Origin: Zavarzinia marina
GTDB taxonomy: Bacteria > Pseudomonadota > Alphaproteobacteria > Zavarziniales > Zavarziniaceae
NCBI RefSeq assembly: GCF_021568905.1
Contig: NZ_JAKGSB010000004.1
Coordinates: 1 to 64,000 of the forward strand
Reading direction: 5' to 3'
Length of the DNA: 64,000 bases
This document shows positions 1 through 9,168 of the stretch, piece after piece. The notes under the pieces were generated by a model. That model had not been told where the DNA came from. It ran no database searches and saw only the letters and a program-made list of their open reading frames with translations. Each line of letters starts with the position of its first letter. Positions within the stretch are counted from its first letter, which is position 1. A program made the translations under genes and the position numbers.

Positions 1-121
<121 letters not shown>

Positions 122-161
122 CGGCGCGCGGGGCGGGCACAGCAGAGTGGAGCGTAGCGCA

Positions 162-998
162 ATGACCATCGAGACCGTCGAAACCCACAAGGCCCATGGC
201 GGCATCCAGGGGGTCTATCGCCACCGCTCGGCGGCGACGGGCGGCACCATGACCTTCGCGGTGTTCATGCCGCCCCGGAGCGACGCGCCCGTTCCCTTCG
301 TCACCTATCTCTCGGGCCTGACCTGCAGCCATGCCAACGTCATGGACAAGGGGGAATACCGGAAGGCGGCGGCCGACCTCGGCATCGCCGTGATCTGCCC
401 CGACACCAGCCCGCGCGGCGAGGACGTCGCCAACGACGACGCCTATGACCTGGGTCAGGGTGCCGGCTTCTACGTCGACGCGACGGAAAGTCCCTGGGCG
501 CCGCATTTCCGCATGTGGACCTATGTGACCGAGGAACTCCCGGCCCTGATCGCCGAGCATTTCCCGGTCGATCCGTCGCGCCAGGGCATCATGGGCCATT
601 CCATGGGCGGGCACGGCGCGCTGACCGTGGCGCTGCGCCACCCCGGCCGTTTTCGCGCCGTCTCCGCCTTCGCGCCCATCGTCGCCCCCATGCAGGTGCC
701 GTGGGGCCGGAAGGCGTTCCCCGCCTATCTGGGACCCGATACGGCGAATTGGCGCCGCCACGACGCCGTGGCCCTGATCGAGGATGGTGCCCGCGTCGCC
801 GACATCCTGATCGACCAGGGCACGGCCGACAATTTCCTGGACGGCCAGTTGAAGCCCGAACTCCTGAAGTCGGCCTGCGACGCGGCGGGCATTCCGCTGA
901 CGCTGCGCCTGCAGGACGGCTACGATCATTCCTATCACTTCATCTCGACCTTCATGGCGGACCATCTGGCCTGGCACGCCATGCGCCTGAAGGCCTGA
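162..998 (+). CDS. fghA: S-formylglutathione hydrolase
   Basis: Cytosolic serine hydrolase of the esterase D family that splits S-formylglutathione into formate and glutathione, the second step of glutathione-dependent formaldehyde detoxification. The 278-residue product has family length and carries the nucleophile elbow GHSMGG with Ser at about residue 147, an early LSGLTC segment, and a C-terminal DHSYHF stretch containing the catalytic His. I chose ATG 162, which has GGAG about 10 bases upstream, over an in-frame GTG at 147. It probably forms an operon with the upstream dehydrogenase. The formate produced would feed the formate dehydrogenase encoded at 29-34 kb. Confidence 0.95.
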   Translation: MTIETVETHKAHGGIQGVYRHRSAATGGTMTFAVFMPPRSDAPVPFVTYLSGLTCSHANVMDKGEYRKAAADLGIAVICPDTSPRGEDVANDDAYDLGQGAGFYVDATESPWAPHFRMWTYVTEELPALIAEHFPVDPSRQGIMGHSMGGHGALTVALRHPGRFRAVSAFAPIVAPMQVPWGRKAFPAYLGPDTANWRRHDAVALIEDGARVADILIDQGTADNFLDGQLKPELLKSACDAAGIPLTLRLQDGYDHSYHFISTFMADHLAWHAMRLKA

Positions 999-1029
999 TC
1001 TGCGCGAAGGCCGCTGGACAGGGGTACGC

Positions 1030-1063
1030 CGCTACGGGAAAGATCCGCCTTTGTCCCGTAGCG
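1030..1063. other. Perfect 10-bp inverted repeat / hairpin
   Basis: CGCTACGGGA at 1030-1039 is exactly complementary to TCCCGTAGCG at 1054-1063, with a 14-base loop. It lies between the formylglutathione hydrolase stop and the start of the transporter gene, 13 bases before that ATG. There is no T-run after it, so it is not a classical intrinsic terminator; it could be a leader hairpin or a protein-binding site. Confidence 0.5.
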
Positions 1064-1076
1064 TGCGATCCCCTCC

Positions 1077-2060
1077 ATGAAGAAGACCCTGACCGATCCC
1101 TTCCTGCTCGCCCTCGTCGGCATGGTGGTGCTGGCCGTCGCCTGGCCCGAACCGGGGCGCAGCGGCGGCTTCCTGCATCTCGAGCAAGCCTCGACCTATG
1201 GCGTCGCCGTCGTCTTCTTCCTCTACGGCCTGACGCTGGCGCCCGAGAAGATGCGTGCCGGGCTGATCCACTGGCGCCTGCATCTGGTCGTCGTCTTCGG
1301 CACCTTCGTGCTCTTTCCCCTGATCATGCTGGCGACCGAGGCGGCGGCGCGCCCCCTGCTGCCGGCAACGGTCTGGACCGGCTTCTTCTATGTCGCCGCC
1401 CTGCCCTCCACCGTCTCGTCGTCGGTCGCCATGACCTCGCTCGCCAAGGGAAACGTGCCGGCGGCCCTGTTCAACGCCAGCCTGTCCAGCCTGATCGGCG
1501 TCTTCGCGACGCCGGCCCTGATGGCCTGGTACCTGAGCCAGACCGGCGCCGCCGCCCTGCCCCTCGGCGACGTCATATTGAAGATCGTGCTGCTGGTCAT
1601 GGTGCCGACCGCGCTCGGCCAGATCCTGCACCGGCCGCTGGCGCGCTGGTCCGCCCGCCACGCCCGCGCCATCAAGATCCTGGACCGGGTGATCATCCTC
1701 TCGATCGTCTACAACTCCTTCGCCAATTCGGTCGTCGAGGGCCTGTGGCAGCGCCACGAGCCGAGCCTCCTGGTCGAGATCGCGGTCATGTCGGTCGCGA
1801 TCTTCTTCGTCGTCTACGGACTCCTGATCATCCCCTGCCGCCTGCTCGGCTTCGACCGGGCTGACCGGGTGGCGGCCCTGTTCTGCGGTTCCAAGAAATC
1901 CCTGGCGACCGGAGTGCCGCTGGCCGGCATCATCTTCGGCACCGGACCCGAGGTGGGCCTGATCCTGGCGCCCATCATGCTCTATCATTTCCTGCAACTC
2001 GTGATCGTCGGCTTCATCGCCAATCGGCACGGCCAGACGGCGGAAGCCGCCGTAACCTGA
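1077..2060 (+). CDS. SBF-like (bile acid:sodium symporter superfamily) transporter
   Basis: A 327-residue integral membrane protein with about nine or ten hydrophobic segments spread over the whole length, including LLALVGMVVLAVAW near the N-terminus and LLVMVPTALGQIL in the middle. Sequence features (PSTVSSSVAMTSLAKGN around residue 110-125; GSKKSLATGVPLA around 275) match the SBF-like family typified by E. coli YfeH, a distant relative of sodium/bile acid symporters and ArsB-type carriers. The substrate is unknown. It is preceded by a perfect hairpin and has no obvious partner gene; a role in export or uptake of a small organic anion is possible but not shown. Confidence 0.85.
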   Translation: MKKTLTDPFLLALVGMVVLAVAWPEPGRSGGFLHLEQASTYGVAVVFFLYGLTLAPEKMRAGLIHWRLHLVVVFGTFVLFPLIMLATEAAARPLLPATVWTGFFYVAALPSTVSSSVAMTSLAKGNVPAALFNASLSSLIGVFATPALMAWYLSQTGAAALPLGDVILKIVLLVMVPTALGQILHRPLARWSARHARAIKILDRVIILSIVYNSFANSVVEGLWQRHEPSLLVEIAVMSVAIFFVVYGLLIIPCRLLGFDRADRVAALFCGSKKSLATGVPLAGIIFGTGPEVGLILAPIMLYHFLQLVIVGFIANRHGQTAEAAVT

Positions 2061-2154
2061 CGGGTTCACGGCCGCGACCACCGCCCTACACGCATTAGTG
2101 AAAAATTAAGCACGATTTCCATTTTTGACAGAAGACAAAAACGCCTCCAGCCGG

Positions 2155-2169
2155 CACGATGCGATCGTG
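2155..2169. other. Short palindrome CACGAT-GCG-ATCGTG
   Basis: A perfect 6+3+6 inverted repeat 43 bases upstream of the HD-GYP start codon, in a relatively AT-rich 152-base gap (2061-2212). A perfect -35-like TTGACA occurs at 2125-2130 but I find no good -10 at the right distance, so a promoter is not called. The palindrome may be a regulator site. Confidence 0.3.
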
Positions 2170-2212
2170 AAACGAGTTCGCAGGAAGCGCCACGGGCCGG
2201 CTAGGGGGCGTC

Positions 2213-5122
2213 ATGTTTCCGCGCATTCGACTGCGCTATTATATTTCGATCCTGTTCATCGTCGCGATCATCGCCTTTGCCGCGATCAACGTCGCGCAAT
2301 ACTATGTCCGGACGCAGTCGATGCTGTTGGCCGATGCCGAGGTTCTGTTCGACCACATCGGCCTCGAGATCGGCGAGACGATCGGCAACCGCTATGACGC
2401 GGCGGCGCGCACCGCCGACCTGCTGGCTGCCGCCCGGGTCACGACGGCGGAGACGATCGAGGAACGCCTGAGATCGCTGCCGCTGTTCACGCGCGCGATC
2501 GCCGATTCCTTCGGCGTCGCGGCGGCCTATGTCGGCTATGACGACGGCGATTTCCTGCTCGTCCGCCCCAACGACGATCATGTGCCCCGCAACATGGTCG
2601 TGCCGCCCTTCACCGCCTTCATCGTGCAGAGCATCGAAACCTGGAGCGGGGCCGGCCTGACCGGCGCCTTCCGCTTCTACGACAAGGATCTCAACCTCCT
2701 CGCCCTGACGGTCGAGCCCGAATACAGATTCGATCCCCGGCGCCGCAACTGGTATTCGGAGGCGATCACGACGGCGGGCGTGTCGGCCGTCGCCCCCTAT
2801 GTCTTCTTCACCACCCGGGAAGTCGGCACCACGCTGGCCAGCCGCGCGCCGAACGGCGGCGCGGTCGCCGGCGTCGACCTGACGCTGACCTCCCTGTCGG
2901 AAGCCCTGGCGGACGCGCGCCCCACGGCCTCGGCCGACATCTTCGTCTTCGACGAGTTCCGCCGCGTCATCGTCGACACCCGGGGCGAGCCCCTGCTGGC
3001 GCCGGGGCGCGCGGGCCACAACATCAATCTGCCGCATGTCAACACGCCGCTGCGGATCGCGCTGGCCGACCTGGCGGCGACCGGCGAGAGCCGCGGGCGG
3101 GTGGAAATCGACGGCGTCACATGGATGATGGCGGTCCAGCGGGTGAATGTCGCCGGCTATGCGCTCTTCACCGGCATCGCCGCGCCGCGCGCCGAGCTGG
3201 TCGCGGTTTCGGAGAGCCTGCGCGACAGCAGCCTGATCATCGCGCTGATCACCCTGGGGCTCACCATTCCGGCGATCCTCCTGCTGTCGCGCTGGGCCTC
3301 GCGCCCGGTCGAGCAATTGACCCGTCTCGCCAACGAGGTCCGGGCCCTGCGCTTCTCGACCCCGATCGACGTCTCGACGCCGCTGTCCGAGGTGGACGAT
3401 CTCGCCAAGGCGATGTCGGGGGTCACGGCGACGGTCCGGCAACTGCTGTCGATCACCGCCGCCCTGACCGGCGAGGAGGACTTCGAGAGCCTGCTGATCC
3501 GCGTCCTCGAAGAGACCGGCCGCATCGCCGAGGCGCGCGGCGGCATCATCTATCTGGCGGAGCCGGACGGCAGCCTGGTGCCGGCCGAGGCACGCTGGGC
3601 GGGCCACGACCTCGGCACGCGGATGCCGACCCTGCTGCGCTCGCGCGATCTCGATCATCCCGTGATCGCGACCCTGACGGACCGCCATGCCATCCACGGC
3701 CTGACCCGGGACGAGGTGGAACGCCATTTCCCCGGCATCCACTACCACGAAAGCCTGTTCGCCCTGACCGTGCCGCTGCGCAACCGCGACGCCGAAATCA
3801 TCGGCGCCCTCCTGCTGCTGATCGAGGGCGAGGGCGGCGCGCATTTGGTGACGCCGGAGATGATCGGCTTCGTCGAGGCGGTCTCGGGCACGGCGGCGGT
3901 CAGCATCGAGGCGCGGCGCCTGATCCTCGAACAGCGCAATCTGTTCAACGGCGTGATCACCCTGCTGGCCGGCGCGATCGACACCAAGAGCCCCTATACC
4001 GGCGGCCATTGCCAGCGCGTGCCGATCCTGATGGAGATGCTGGCGGATGCCGCCGACCGGGCGGAGGACGGCGTCTTCGGCGATTTCCGCCTGACCGAGG
4101 CGCAATGGGAGGAATTGCGCGTCGCGAGCTGGCTGCACGACTGCGGCAAGATCACCTCGCCCGAATATGTGATCGACAAGGCGACCAAGCTGGAAACCAT
4201 CTACGACCGCCTGCACGAGGTGCGCATGCGCTTCGAGGTGATCAAGCGCGAGGCCGAGGCGGCATGCTGGCGCGCCGTTGCCGACGGCGCCGGGCGCGAC
4301 GCCGAACTGGCCCGCCTGGCCGATATCTGGCGCCGGCTGGACGACGACTTCGCCTTCGTCGCCACCTGCAACGAGGGCGGCGAATTCATGGCCCCCGACC
4401 GGATCGAGCGCCTGCGGCGGATCGCCGAGCGGCGCTGGACGCGCACCCTGGACGACCGTATCGGCCTGTCGTGGGAGGAAAGAAAGCGGCGCGACCGCAC
4501 CCCGGCGCCCGTGCTGCCGGTCTCGGAACCGCTCCTCGCCGATCGCCCGGACCACGTCATCGACCGGCCGGAAGGCGAACGCCTGGCGCCCGACAACCGC
4601 TGGGGCTTCAAGGTCGACGTGCCGGAACATCTCTACAACAGGGGCGAGATCTACAATCTCTCCGTCGCCCGGGGCACGCTGACGGCGGAGGAACGCTACA
4701 AGATCAACGAGCACATGATCGCGACGATCCGCATGCTCACCGATCTGCCCCTGCCCTCCTATCTGCGCAACGTGCCGGAGATAGCCGGCGGCCATCACGA
4801 GAAGATGGACGGCACCGGCTATCCGAAACGCCTGACGCGCGACGAGATGAGCTGGCCCGCGCGCATGATGGCCGTCGCCGACATCTTCGAGGCCCTGACC
4901 GCCGGCGACCGGCCCTACAAGAAGGCGAAGCCCCTGTCGGCCGCGATCCAGATCATGGCGCGCATGCGCGACGAGGATCACATCGACCCCGACGTCTTCG
5001 ACCTCTTCCTGCGCGCCGGCATCCACGAAAGCTATGCCCGCGCCTTCCTCGAGCCGGACCAGATCGACGCGGTCGACATCACCGCCTTCCTGCGCCCGCG
5101 GCCCGAAGCGGCGACGGCCTGA
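2213..5122 (+). CDS. Membrane sensor with HAMP, GAF and HD-GYP phosphodiesterase domains
   Basis: A 969-residue signalling protein. Order: N-terminal transmembrane helix (about residues 8-28), a periplasmic sensor region of Cache type (about 30-335), a second transmembrane helix (about 341-361), HAMP linker, a GAF-like domain (about 410-570) and a C-terminal HD-GYP domain. Metal and catalytic signatures are present: TGGHCQR, then HD in LHDCGK (His642-Asp643) and HHEKMDGTGYP with GYP at about 869-871. HD-GYP proteins hydrolyse cyclic di-GMP, lowering its level. The HD and GYP motifs are about 225 residues apart, whereas roughly 60-65 is usual, so there is a large insertion between them. AGGGGG precedes the ATG. 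It is transcribed alone. Confidence 0.92.
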   Translation: MFPRIRLRYYISILFIVAIIAFAAINVAQYYVRTQSMLLADAEVLFDHIGLEIGETIGNRYDAAARTADLLAAARVTTAETIEERLRSLPLFTRAIADSFGVAAAYVGYDDGDFLLVRPNDDHVPRNMVVPPFTAFIVQSIETWSGAGLTGAFRFYDKDLNLLALTVEPEYRFDPRRRNWYSEAITTAGVSAVAPYVFFTTREVGTTLASRAPNGGAVAGVDLTLTSLSEALADARPTASADIFVFDEFRRVIVDTRGEPLLAPGRAGHNINLPHVNTPLRIALADLAATGESRGRVEIDGVTWMMAVQRVNVAGYALFTGIAAPRAELVAVSESLRDSSLIIALITLGLTIPAILLLSRWASRPVEQLTRLANEVRALRFSTPIDVSTPLSEVDDLAKAMSGVTATVRQLLSITAALTGEEDFESLLIRVLEETGRIAEARGGIIYLAEPDGSLVPAEARWAGHDLGTRMPTLLRSRDLDHPVIATLTDRHAIHGLTRDEVERHFPGIHYHESLFALTVPLRNRDAEIIGALLLLIEGEGGAHLVTPEMIGFVEAVSGTAAVSIEARRLILEQRNLFNGVITLLAGAIDTKSPYTGGHCQRVPILMEMLADAADRAEDGVFGDFRLTEAQWEELRVASWLHDCGKITSPEYVIDKATKLETIYDRLHEVRMRFEVIKREAEAACWRAVADGAGRDAELARLADIWRRLDDDFAFVATCNEGGEFMAPDRIERLRRIAERRWTRTLDDRIGLSWEERKRRDRTPAPVLPVSEPLLADRPDHVIDRPEGERLAPDNRWGFKVDVPEHLYNRGEIYNLSVARGTLTAEERYKINEHMIATIRMLTDLPLPSYLRNVPEIAGGHHEKMDGTGYPKRLTRDEMSWPARMMAVADIFEALTAGDRPYKKAKPLSAAIQIMARMRDEDHIDPDVFDLFLRAGIHESYARAFLEPDQIDAVDITAFLRPRPEAATA

Positions 5123-5196
5123 TCGCGCCGCCAACGAAGGCTTGAGCCGGACGATCCGCTTGGCCACAATCGGCGCAACCCGAATGGAATGCGTCA

Positions 5197-6309
5197 ATGT
5201 CCGACAAAACCTTTCCGCGCAGCGAACTGCTGGATCGCCTGCGCCTGATCCGCACGGATTCCGTCGGGCCGGTCGCCTTCGATCATCTGCTCGGCCTCTA
5301 CGGCAGCGCCGGCGCTGCCCTCGACGCCATGCCCGGCCTCGCCCGGAAGGGCGGCGCCCGCACCCTGCGCATCCCGACGCGGGCCGACGCCGAACGCGAA
5401 CTCGCGGCGATCGAACGGGCGGGGGCGCGCCTGCTGGCCAGGGGCATGGCGGACTACCCCCGCCTGCTCGCCGCGACCGAGGGGGCGCCGCCCCTGATCA
5501 CGGTGAAGGGCCACCCGCTTCTCGCCGCGCGCCCGACGGTGGCGCTGGTCGGCGCGCGCAACGCCTCGGCCGCCGGCCAGCGCCTGGCGCGGGAGATTGC
5601 CGGCGACCTCGGCCGGGTGGGCTTTACCGTCGTCTCCGGCCTGGCGCGCGGCATCGACGGCGTCGCCCATCAGGCGGCGCTCTCGACCGGCACCATCGCC
5701 GTGGTCGCCGGCGGCATCGATATCGTCTACCCGCCCGAACACGAGGCGTTGCAGGCGCGGATCGCGGCGGAGGGCCTGCTGGTCGCCGAAATGCCCGTCG
5801 GCACCCAGCCCCAGGCGCGCCATTTCCCGCGGCGCAACCGCCTGATCTCCGGCCTGTCGCTGGGCGTCGTCGTCGTCGAGGCGGCGCTGAAGTCCGGCAG
5901 CCTGATCACGGCGCGCTTCGCCCTCGAACAGGGGCGCGAGGTGATGGCGGCGCCGGGCAGCCCGCTGGATCCCCGCGCCAGGGGCGGCAACGACCTGATT
6001 CGCCAGGGCGCGCGGCTGATCGAATCCGGGGCGGAGGTGGCGGAGATCCTTCGCCCCATGGCCGAGGGGCCGCTGGCGGAACCGGAAAGCCGCGATTACC
6101 GCCCCCCTGCCCTGACCCTGCCCGACGAAGGGGAAATCGCCGCGAATCGGGCCCTCGTGTTCGAACTGCTGTCGCCGGTGCCCGTCGCGGTCGACGAACT
6201 GCTCAGGCAAGCCGAATTGACTCCACCCGTGGTTTTTACCATTTTGCTCGAACTGGAATTGGCTGGACGCCTGCAACGCCATGCCGGCGGGCGGGTTTCA
6301 CTGATCTGA
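5197..6309 (+). CDS. dprA: DNA-processing protein DprA
   Basis: A 370-residue cytosolic protein that loads RecA on incoming single-stranded DNA during natural transformation. The Rossmann-like DprA/Smf fold is shown by VGARNAS at about residue 118-124, SGLARGIDGVAH, AGGIDIVYPPEH, FPRRNRLISGLS and EAALKSGSLITARFALEQGREVMA. A C-terminal winged-helix (DML1-like) domain follows, around 315-370. It sits 166 bases upstream of topA on the same strand, a neighbourhood (dprA-topA) common in many bacteria. Presence of dprA alone does not show competence; it is nearly universal. Confidence 0.96.
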   Translation: MSDKTFPRSELLDRLRLIRTDSVGPVAFDHLLGLYGSAGAALDAMPGLARKGGARTLRIPTRADAERELAAIERAGARLLARGMADYPRLLAATEGAPPLITVKGHPLLAARPTVALVGARNASAAGQRLAREIAGDLGRVGFTVVSGLARGIDGVAHQAALSTGTIAVVAGGIDIVYPPEHEALQARIAAEGLLVAEMPVGTQPQARHFPRRNRLISGLSLGVVVVEAALKSGSLITARFALEQGREVMAAPGSPLDPRARGGNDLIRQGARLIESGAEVAEILRPMAEGPLAEPESRDYRPPALTLPDEGEIAANRALVFELLSPVPVAVDELLRQAELTPPVVFTILLELELAGRLQRHAGGRVSLI

Positions 6310-6360
6310 AGCACGCCGGTGCCGGCACGCGGAACGATCGGGTGGAGCCGGCCCTTACGC

Positions 6361-6366
6361 TAGAAT
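6361..6366 (+). promoter_or_regulatory. Possible topA -10 element TAGAAT
   Basis: TAGAAT matches the -10 consensus at five of six positions and lies 110 bases before the topA start, just upstream of the tandem repeats. No convincing -35 is seen 17 bases upstream. If it is used, the repeats would be at the very 5' end of the topA leader RNA. Confidence 0.35.
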
Positions 6367-6375
6367 GTCAACGCA

Positions 6376-6460
6376 TTGCCCAAGTGATCTGGGCCCAAGT
6401 GACGCTTTGCCCAAGTGACCTGGGCCCAAGTGATCGGGGCCCAAGTGATCGGGGCCCAGA
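6376..6460. repeat. 15-bp tandem repeat in the topA leader
   Basis: The core GCCCAAGTGA occurs five times, starting at 6378, 6393, 6409, 6424 and 6439 (spacing 15, 16, 15, 15), and a sixth, degenerate unit GGGGCCCAG begins at 6451. The best units read (T/G)GGGCCCAAGTGATC and each contains the palindrome GGGCCC. The array ends 16 bases before the topA ATG. I saw no other copy in the window. Confidence 0.9.
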
Positions 6461-6475
6461 AAGAACCGAGACCTT

Positions 6476-9163
6476 ATGAACGTCGTCATCGTCGAGTCGC
6501 CGGCGAAGGCCAAGACCATCAACAAGTATCTCGGATCCGACTACACGGTTCTGGCGAGCTTCGGTCATGTGCGCGACCTGCCCCCCAAGGATGGTTCCGT
6601 CCGCCCGGACGAGGATTTCGCCATGGACTGGGAAGTCGACGCCGATGCCAAGAAACGCATCGCCGACATCGCCAAGGCGCTGAAGGGCGCGCATCGCCTC
6701 TATCTCGCCACCGACCCGGACCGCGAGGGCGAGGCGATTTCCTGGCACGTGCTGCAGATCCTGAACGACCGCAAGGCCCTGAAGGGGGTCGAGGTCGGCC
6801 GCATCACCTTCAACGAGATCACCAAATCGGCGGTGACCGGCGCGATCAAGGCGCCGCGCATGCTGGACCAGGAGCTGATCGACGCCTATCTGGCGCGCCG
6901 CGCCCTCGACTATCTGGTCGGCTTCACCCTGAGCCCCGTGCTGTGGCGGAAACTGCCCGGCGCGCGTTCGGCCGGGCGCGTGCAGTCGGTCGCCTTGCGC
7001 CTGATCTGCGAGCGCGAGCTCGAGATCGAGCGCTTCAAGTCGCAGGAATATTGGTCCGTTCTCGGCCATTTCATCGCCGGCGACGGCATGGGCTTCGACG
7101 CCCGCCTGACCCATCTCGACGGCAGGAAGCTCGACAAGTTCGACATCAATTCCGCCGAGAAGGCGGAAGCGGCCAAGGCCGCGATCGAGCGCCGCGAATT
7201 CCATGTCGACTCCGTCGAATCGAAGCCCGGCACGCGCAACCCGGCGCCGCCCTTCACCACCTCGACCCTGCAGCAGGAAGCGGCCCGAAAGCTCGGCTTC
7301 TCGGCCCAGCGCACCATGCAGCTCGCCCAGCGGCTCTACGAGGGTATCGACGTCGACGGCGAGACCGTCGGCCTGATCACCTATATGCGGACCGACGGTG
7401 TCTCCATGGCCTCGGAGGCGATCCAGGGAGCGCGCAACCTGATCGGCAATCAGTTCGGCGGCGCCTATCTGCCGGACAGCCCGCGCATCTACAAGACCAA
7501 GGCGAAGAACGCCCAGGAAGCCCACGAGGCGATCCGCCCGACCGATTTCGCCCGCACGCCCGAGCGCCTGCACCGCCTGGATCCGGACCAGCGCCGGCTC
7601 TACGATCTCATCTGGAAGCGGGCGCTGGCCTCCCAGATGAACCCGGCGCGGCTGGAGCGCACCACGGTCGACGTCGCCGCCAAGGACCGCCAGGTGATCC
7701 TGCGCGCCACCGGCTCGGTCGTGTTGTTCGACGGTTTCCTCGCGCTCTATCAGGAAGGCGTCGACGACCGTTCGAAGGACGACGAGGACGGCGGCCGCCT
7801 GCCGCGCATGATGAAGGACGAGGGCCTGCGCCGCGGCCCGGTCACCATCGCCCAGCATTTCACCGAACCGCCGCCGCGCTATTCGGAGGCGAGCCTCGTC
7901 AAGAAGCTGGAGGAACTGGGCATCGGCCGGCCGTCGACCTATGCCTCGATCCTGTCGACCCTGCGCGACCGCGCCTATGTCACCATGGACCGCAACCGCT
8001 TCCTGCCCGAGGACAAGGGCCGGCTGGTCACCGCCTTCCTGGAAAGCTTCTTCGCGCGCTATGTCGAATACGGCTTCACCGCCGGGCTCGAGGAACTGCT
8101 GGACGACGTCTCCGCCGGCAAGATCGGCTGGAAGGAAGTGCTGCGCGACTTCTGGCGCGATTTCGCGGCGGCGATCGAGGGCACCAAGGATCTCAAGATC
8201 TCGGACGTCATCGAGCAGCTCGACCAATTGCTCGGCCCCCATCTGTTCCCCGAGGGCGAGCCGGACGAGAACGGCGAGCGCAAGGATCCGCGCGTCTGCC
8301 CGTCCTGCGGCAACGGCCGCCTGTCGCTGAAGCTCGGCAAGTTCGGCGCCTTCATCGGCTGTTCCAACTATCCCGAATGCCGCTTCACCCGGCAGTTCGG
8401 CGTCGCCAACGACAATGGCCAGGGCACCGCCATCGGCGAGGACGGCATCAAGATCCTGGGCGAGGATCCCGAGAGCGGCGAGAAGGTCTCGCTGCGCTCC
8501 GGCCGTTTCGGCCCCTATGTTCAACTGGGCGAGGCGGAGAAGCCGAAGCGCGCCAGCCTGCCGAAGGACATGCCGCCCGACACCATCGACCTCGAAAAGG
8601 CCCTGGCCCTGCTGTCGCTCCCGCGCGAGGTGGGCCTGCACCCCGAGACCTCGACGCCGATCCAGGCCGGCATCGGGCGCTATGGCCCCTATATCGTCCA
8701 CGACAAGCGCTATGTGAACCTGCCGACCTCGGACGAAGTCTTCACCATCGGCCTGAACCGCGCCGTCGCCCTGCTGGCGGAACCGCCGAAACGCGGCCGC
8801 CGCGCCGCGCAGGAGCCGCTGAAGGCGTTCGGCGAGCATCCCGAGGACGGCAAGCCGGTCAACGTCATGAACGGGCGCTTCGGACCCTATGTCTCGTGGA
8901 ACGGCGTCTTCGCGACGATCCCCAAGGGTACCGATCCCCAGAGCCTGACCCAGGACGAAGCCCTGGCCCTGCTGGCGGCCAAGGTCGCCAAGGGCGGCGG
9001 GCCGAAGAAGAAGGCCCCGCGCAAGACGGCGAAAGCGGCCGAGGCCGAGACGGCCGAGAAGAAGAAGGCCGCGCCCAAGAAGAAGGCCCCGGCGAAGAAG
9101 CCCGCTGCAAAGAAAACCGCGGCGAAGAAGACGGCGGCCAAATCCGCCGGCGCGTCGGACTGA
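6476..9163 (+). CDS. topA: DNA topoisomerase I
   Basis: An 895-residue type IA topoisomerase that relaxes negative supercoils. The N-terminal Toprim domain begins VVIVESPAKAKTINKYLG; the acidic DPDREGEAISWH motif follows; the catalytic tyrosine is Tyr303 in TYMRTDG. One C4 zinc finger (CPSC...CSNYPEC, about 608-637) is followed by three topoisomerase C-terminal repeats, recognised by SGRFGPYVQLGE, GIGRYGPYIVHD and NGRFGPYVSWNG. The last 50 or so residues are a Lys/Ala-rich basic tail typical of high-GC alphaproteobacterial TopA. The start codon lies 16 bases after a 15-bp tandem repeat, with only a weak Shine-Dalgarno. rnr follows after five bases. Confidence 0.97.
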   Translation: MNVVIVESPAKAKTINKYLGSDYTVLASFGHVRDLPPKDGSVRPDEDFAMDWEVDADAKKRIADIAKALKGAHRLYLATDPDREGEAISWHVLQILNDRKALKGVEVGRITFNEITKSAVTGAIKAPRMLDQELIDAYLARRALDYLVGFTLSPVLWRKLPGARSAGRVQSVALRLICERELEIERFKSQEYWSVLGHFIAGDGMGFDARLTHLDGRKLDKFDINSAEKAEAAKAAIERREFHVDSVESKPGTRNPAPPFTTSTLQQEAARKLGFSAQRTMQLAQRLYEGIDVDGETVGLITYMRTDGVSMASEAIQGARNLIGNQFGGAYLPDSPRIYKTKAKNAQEAHEAIRPTDFARTPERLHRLDPDQRRLYDLIWKRALASQMNPARLERTTVDVAAKDRQVILRATGSVVLFDGFLALYQEGVDDRSKDDEDGGRLPRMMKDEGLRRGPVTIAQHFTEPPPRYSEASLVKKLEELGIGRPSTYASILSTLRDRAYVTMDRNRFLPEDKGRLVTAFLESFFARYVEYGFTAGLEELLDDVSAGKIGWKEVLRDFWRDFAAAIEGTKDLKISDVIEQLDQLLGPHLFPEGEPDENGERKDPRVCPSCGNGRLSLKLGKFGAFIGCSNYPECRFTRQFGVANDNGQGTAIGEDGIKILGEDPESGEKVSLRSGRFGPYVQLGEAEKPKRASLPKDMPPDTIDLEKALALLSLPREVGLHPETSTPIQAGIGRYGPYIVHDKRYVNLPTSDEVFTIGLNRAVALLAEPPKRGRRAAQEPLKAFGEHPEDGKPVNVMNGRFGPYVSWNGVFATIPKGTDPQSLTQDEALALLAAKVAKGGGPKKKAPRKTAKAAEAETAEKKKAAPKKKAPAKKPAAKKTAAKKTAAKSAGASD

Positions 9164-9168
9164 CGGGC

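Noticed and set aside
2125-2130. Perfect -35 hexamer TTGACA before the HD-GYP gene.
   Set aside because: No acceptable -10 at 15-19 bases downstream, so I did not call a promoter.
2201-5197. Long open frame on the minus strand opposite the HD-GYP gene (about 1000 codons).
   Set aside because: High-GC shadow of the plus-strand gene: residues are Arg/Gly/Asp/His-rich with no recognisable domains, while the plus strand has clear HD-GYP motifs.
6415-9168. Upstream extension of the rnr frame through topA.
   Set aside because: The RNase R family has about 760 residues and the winged-helix start fits GTG 9169; the upstream part overlaps topA out of frame.
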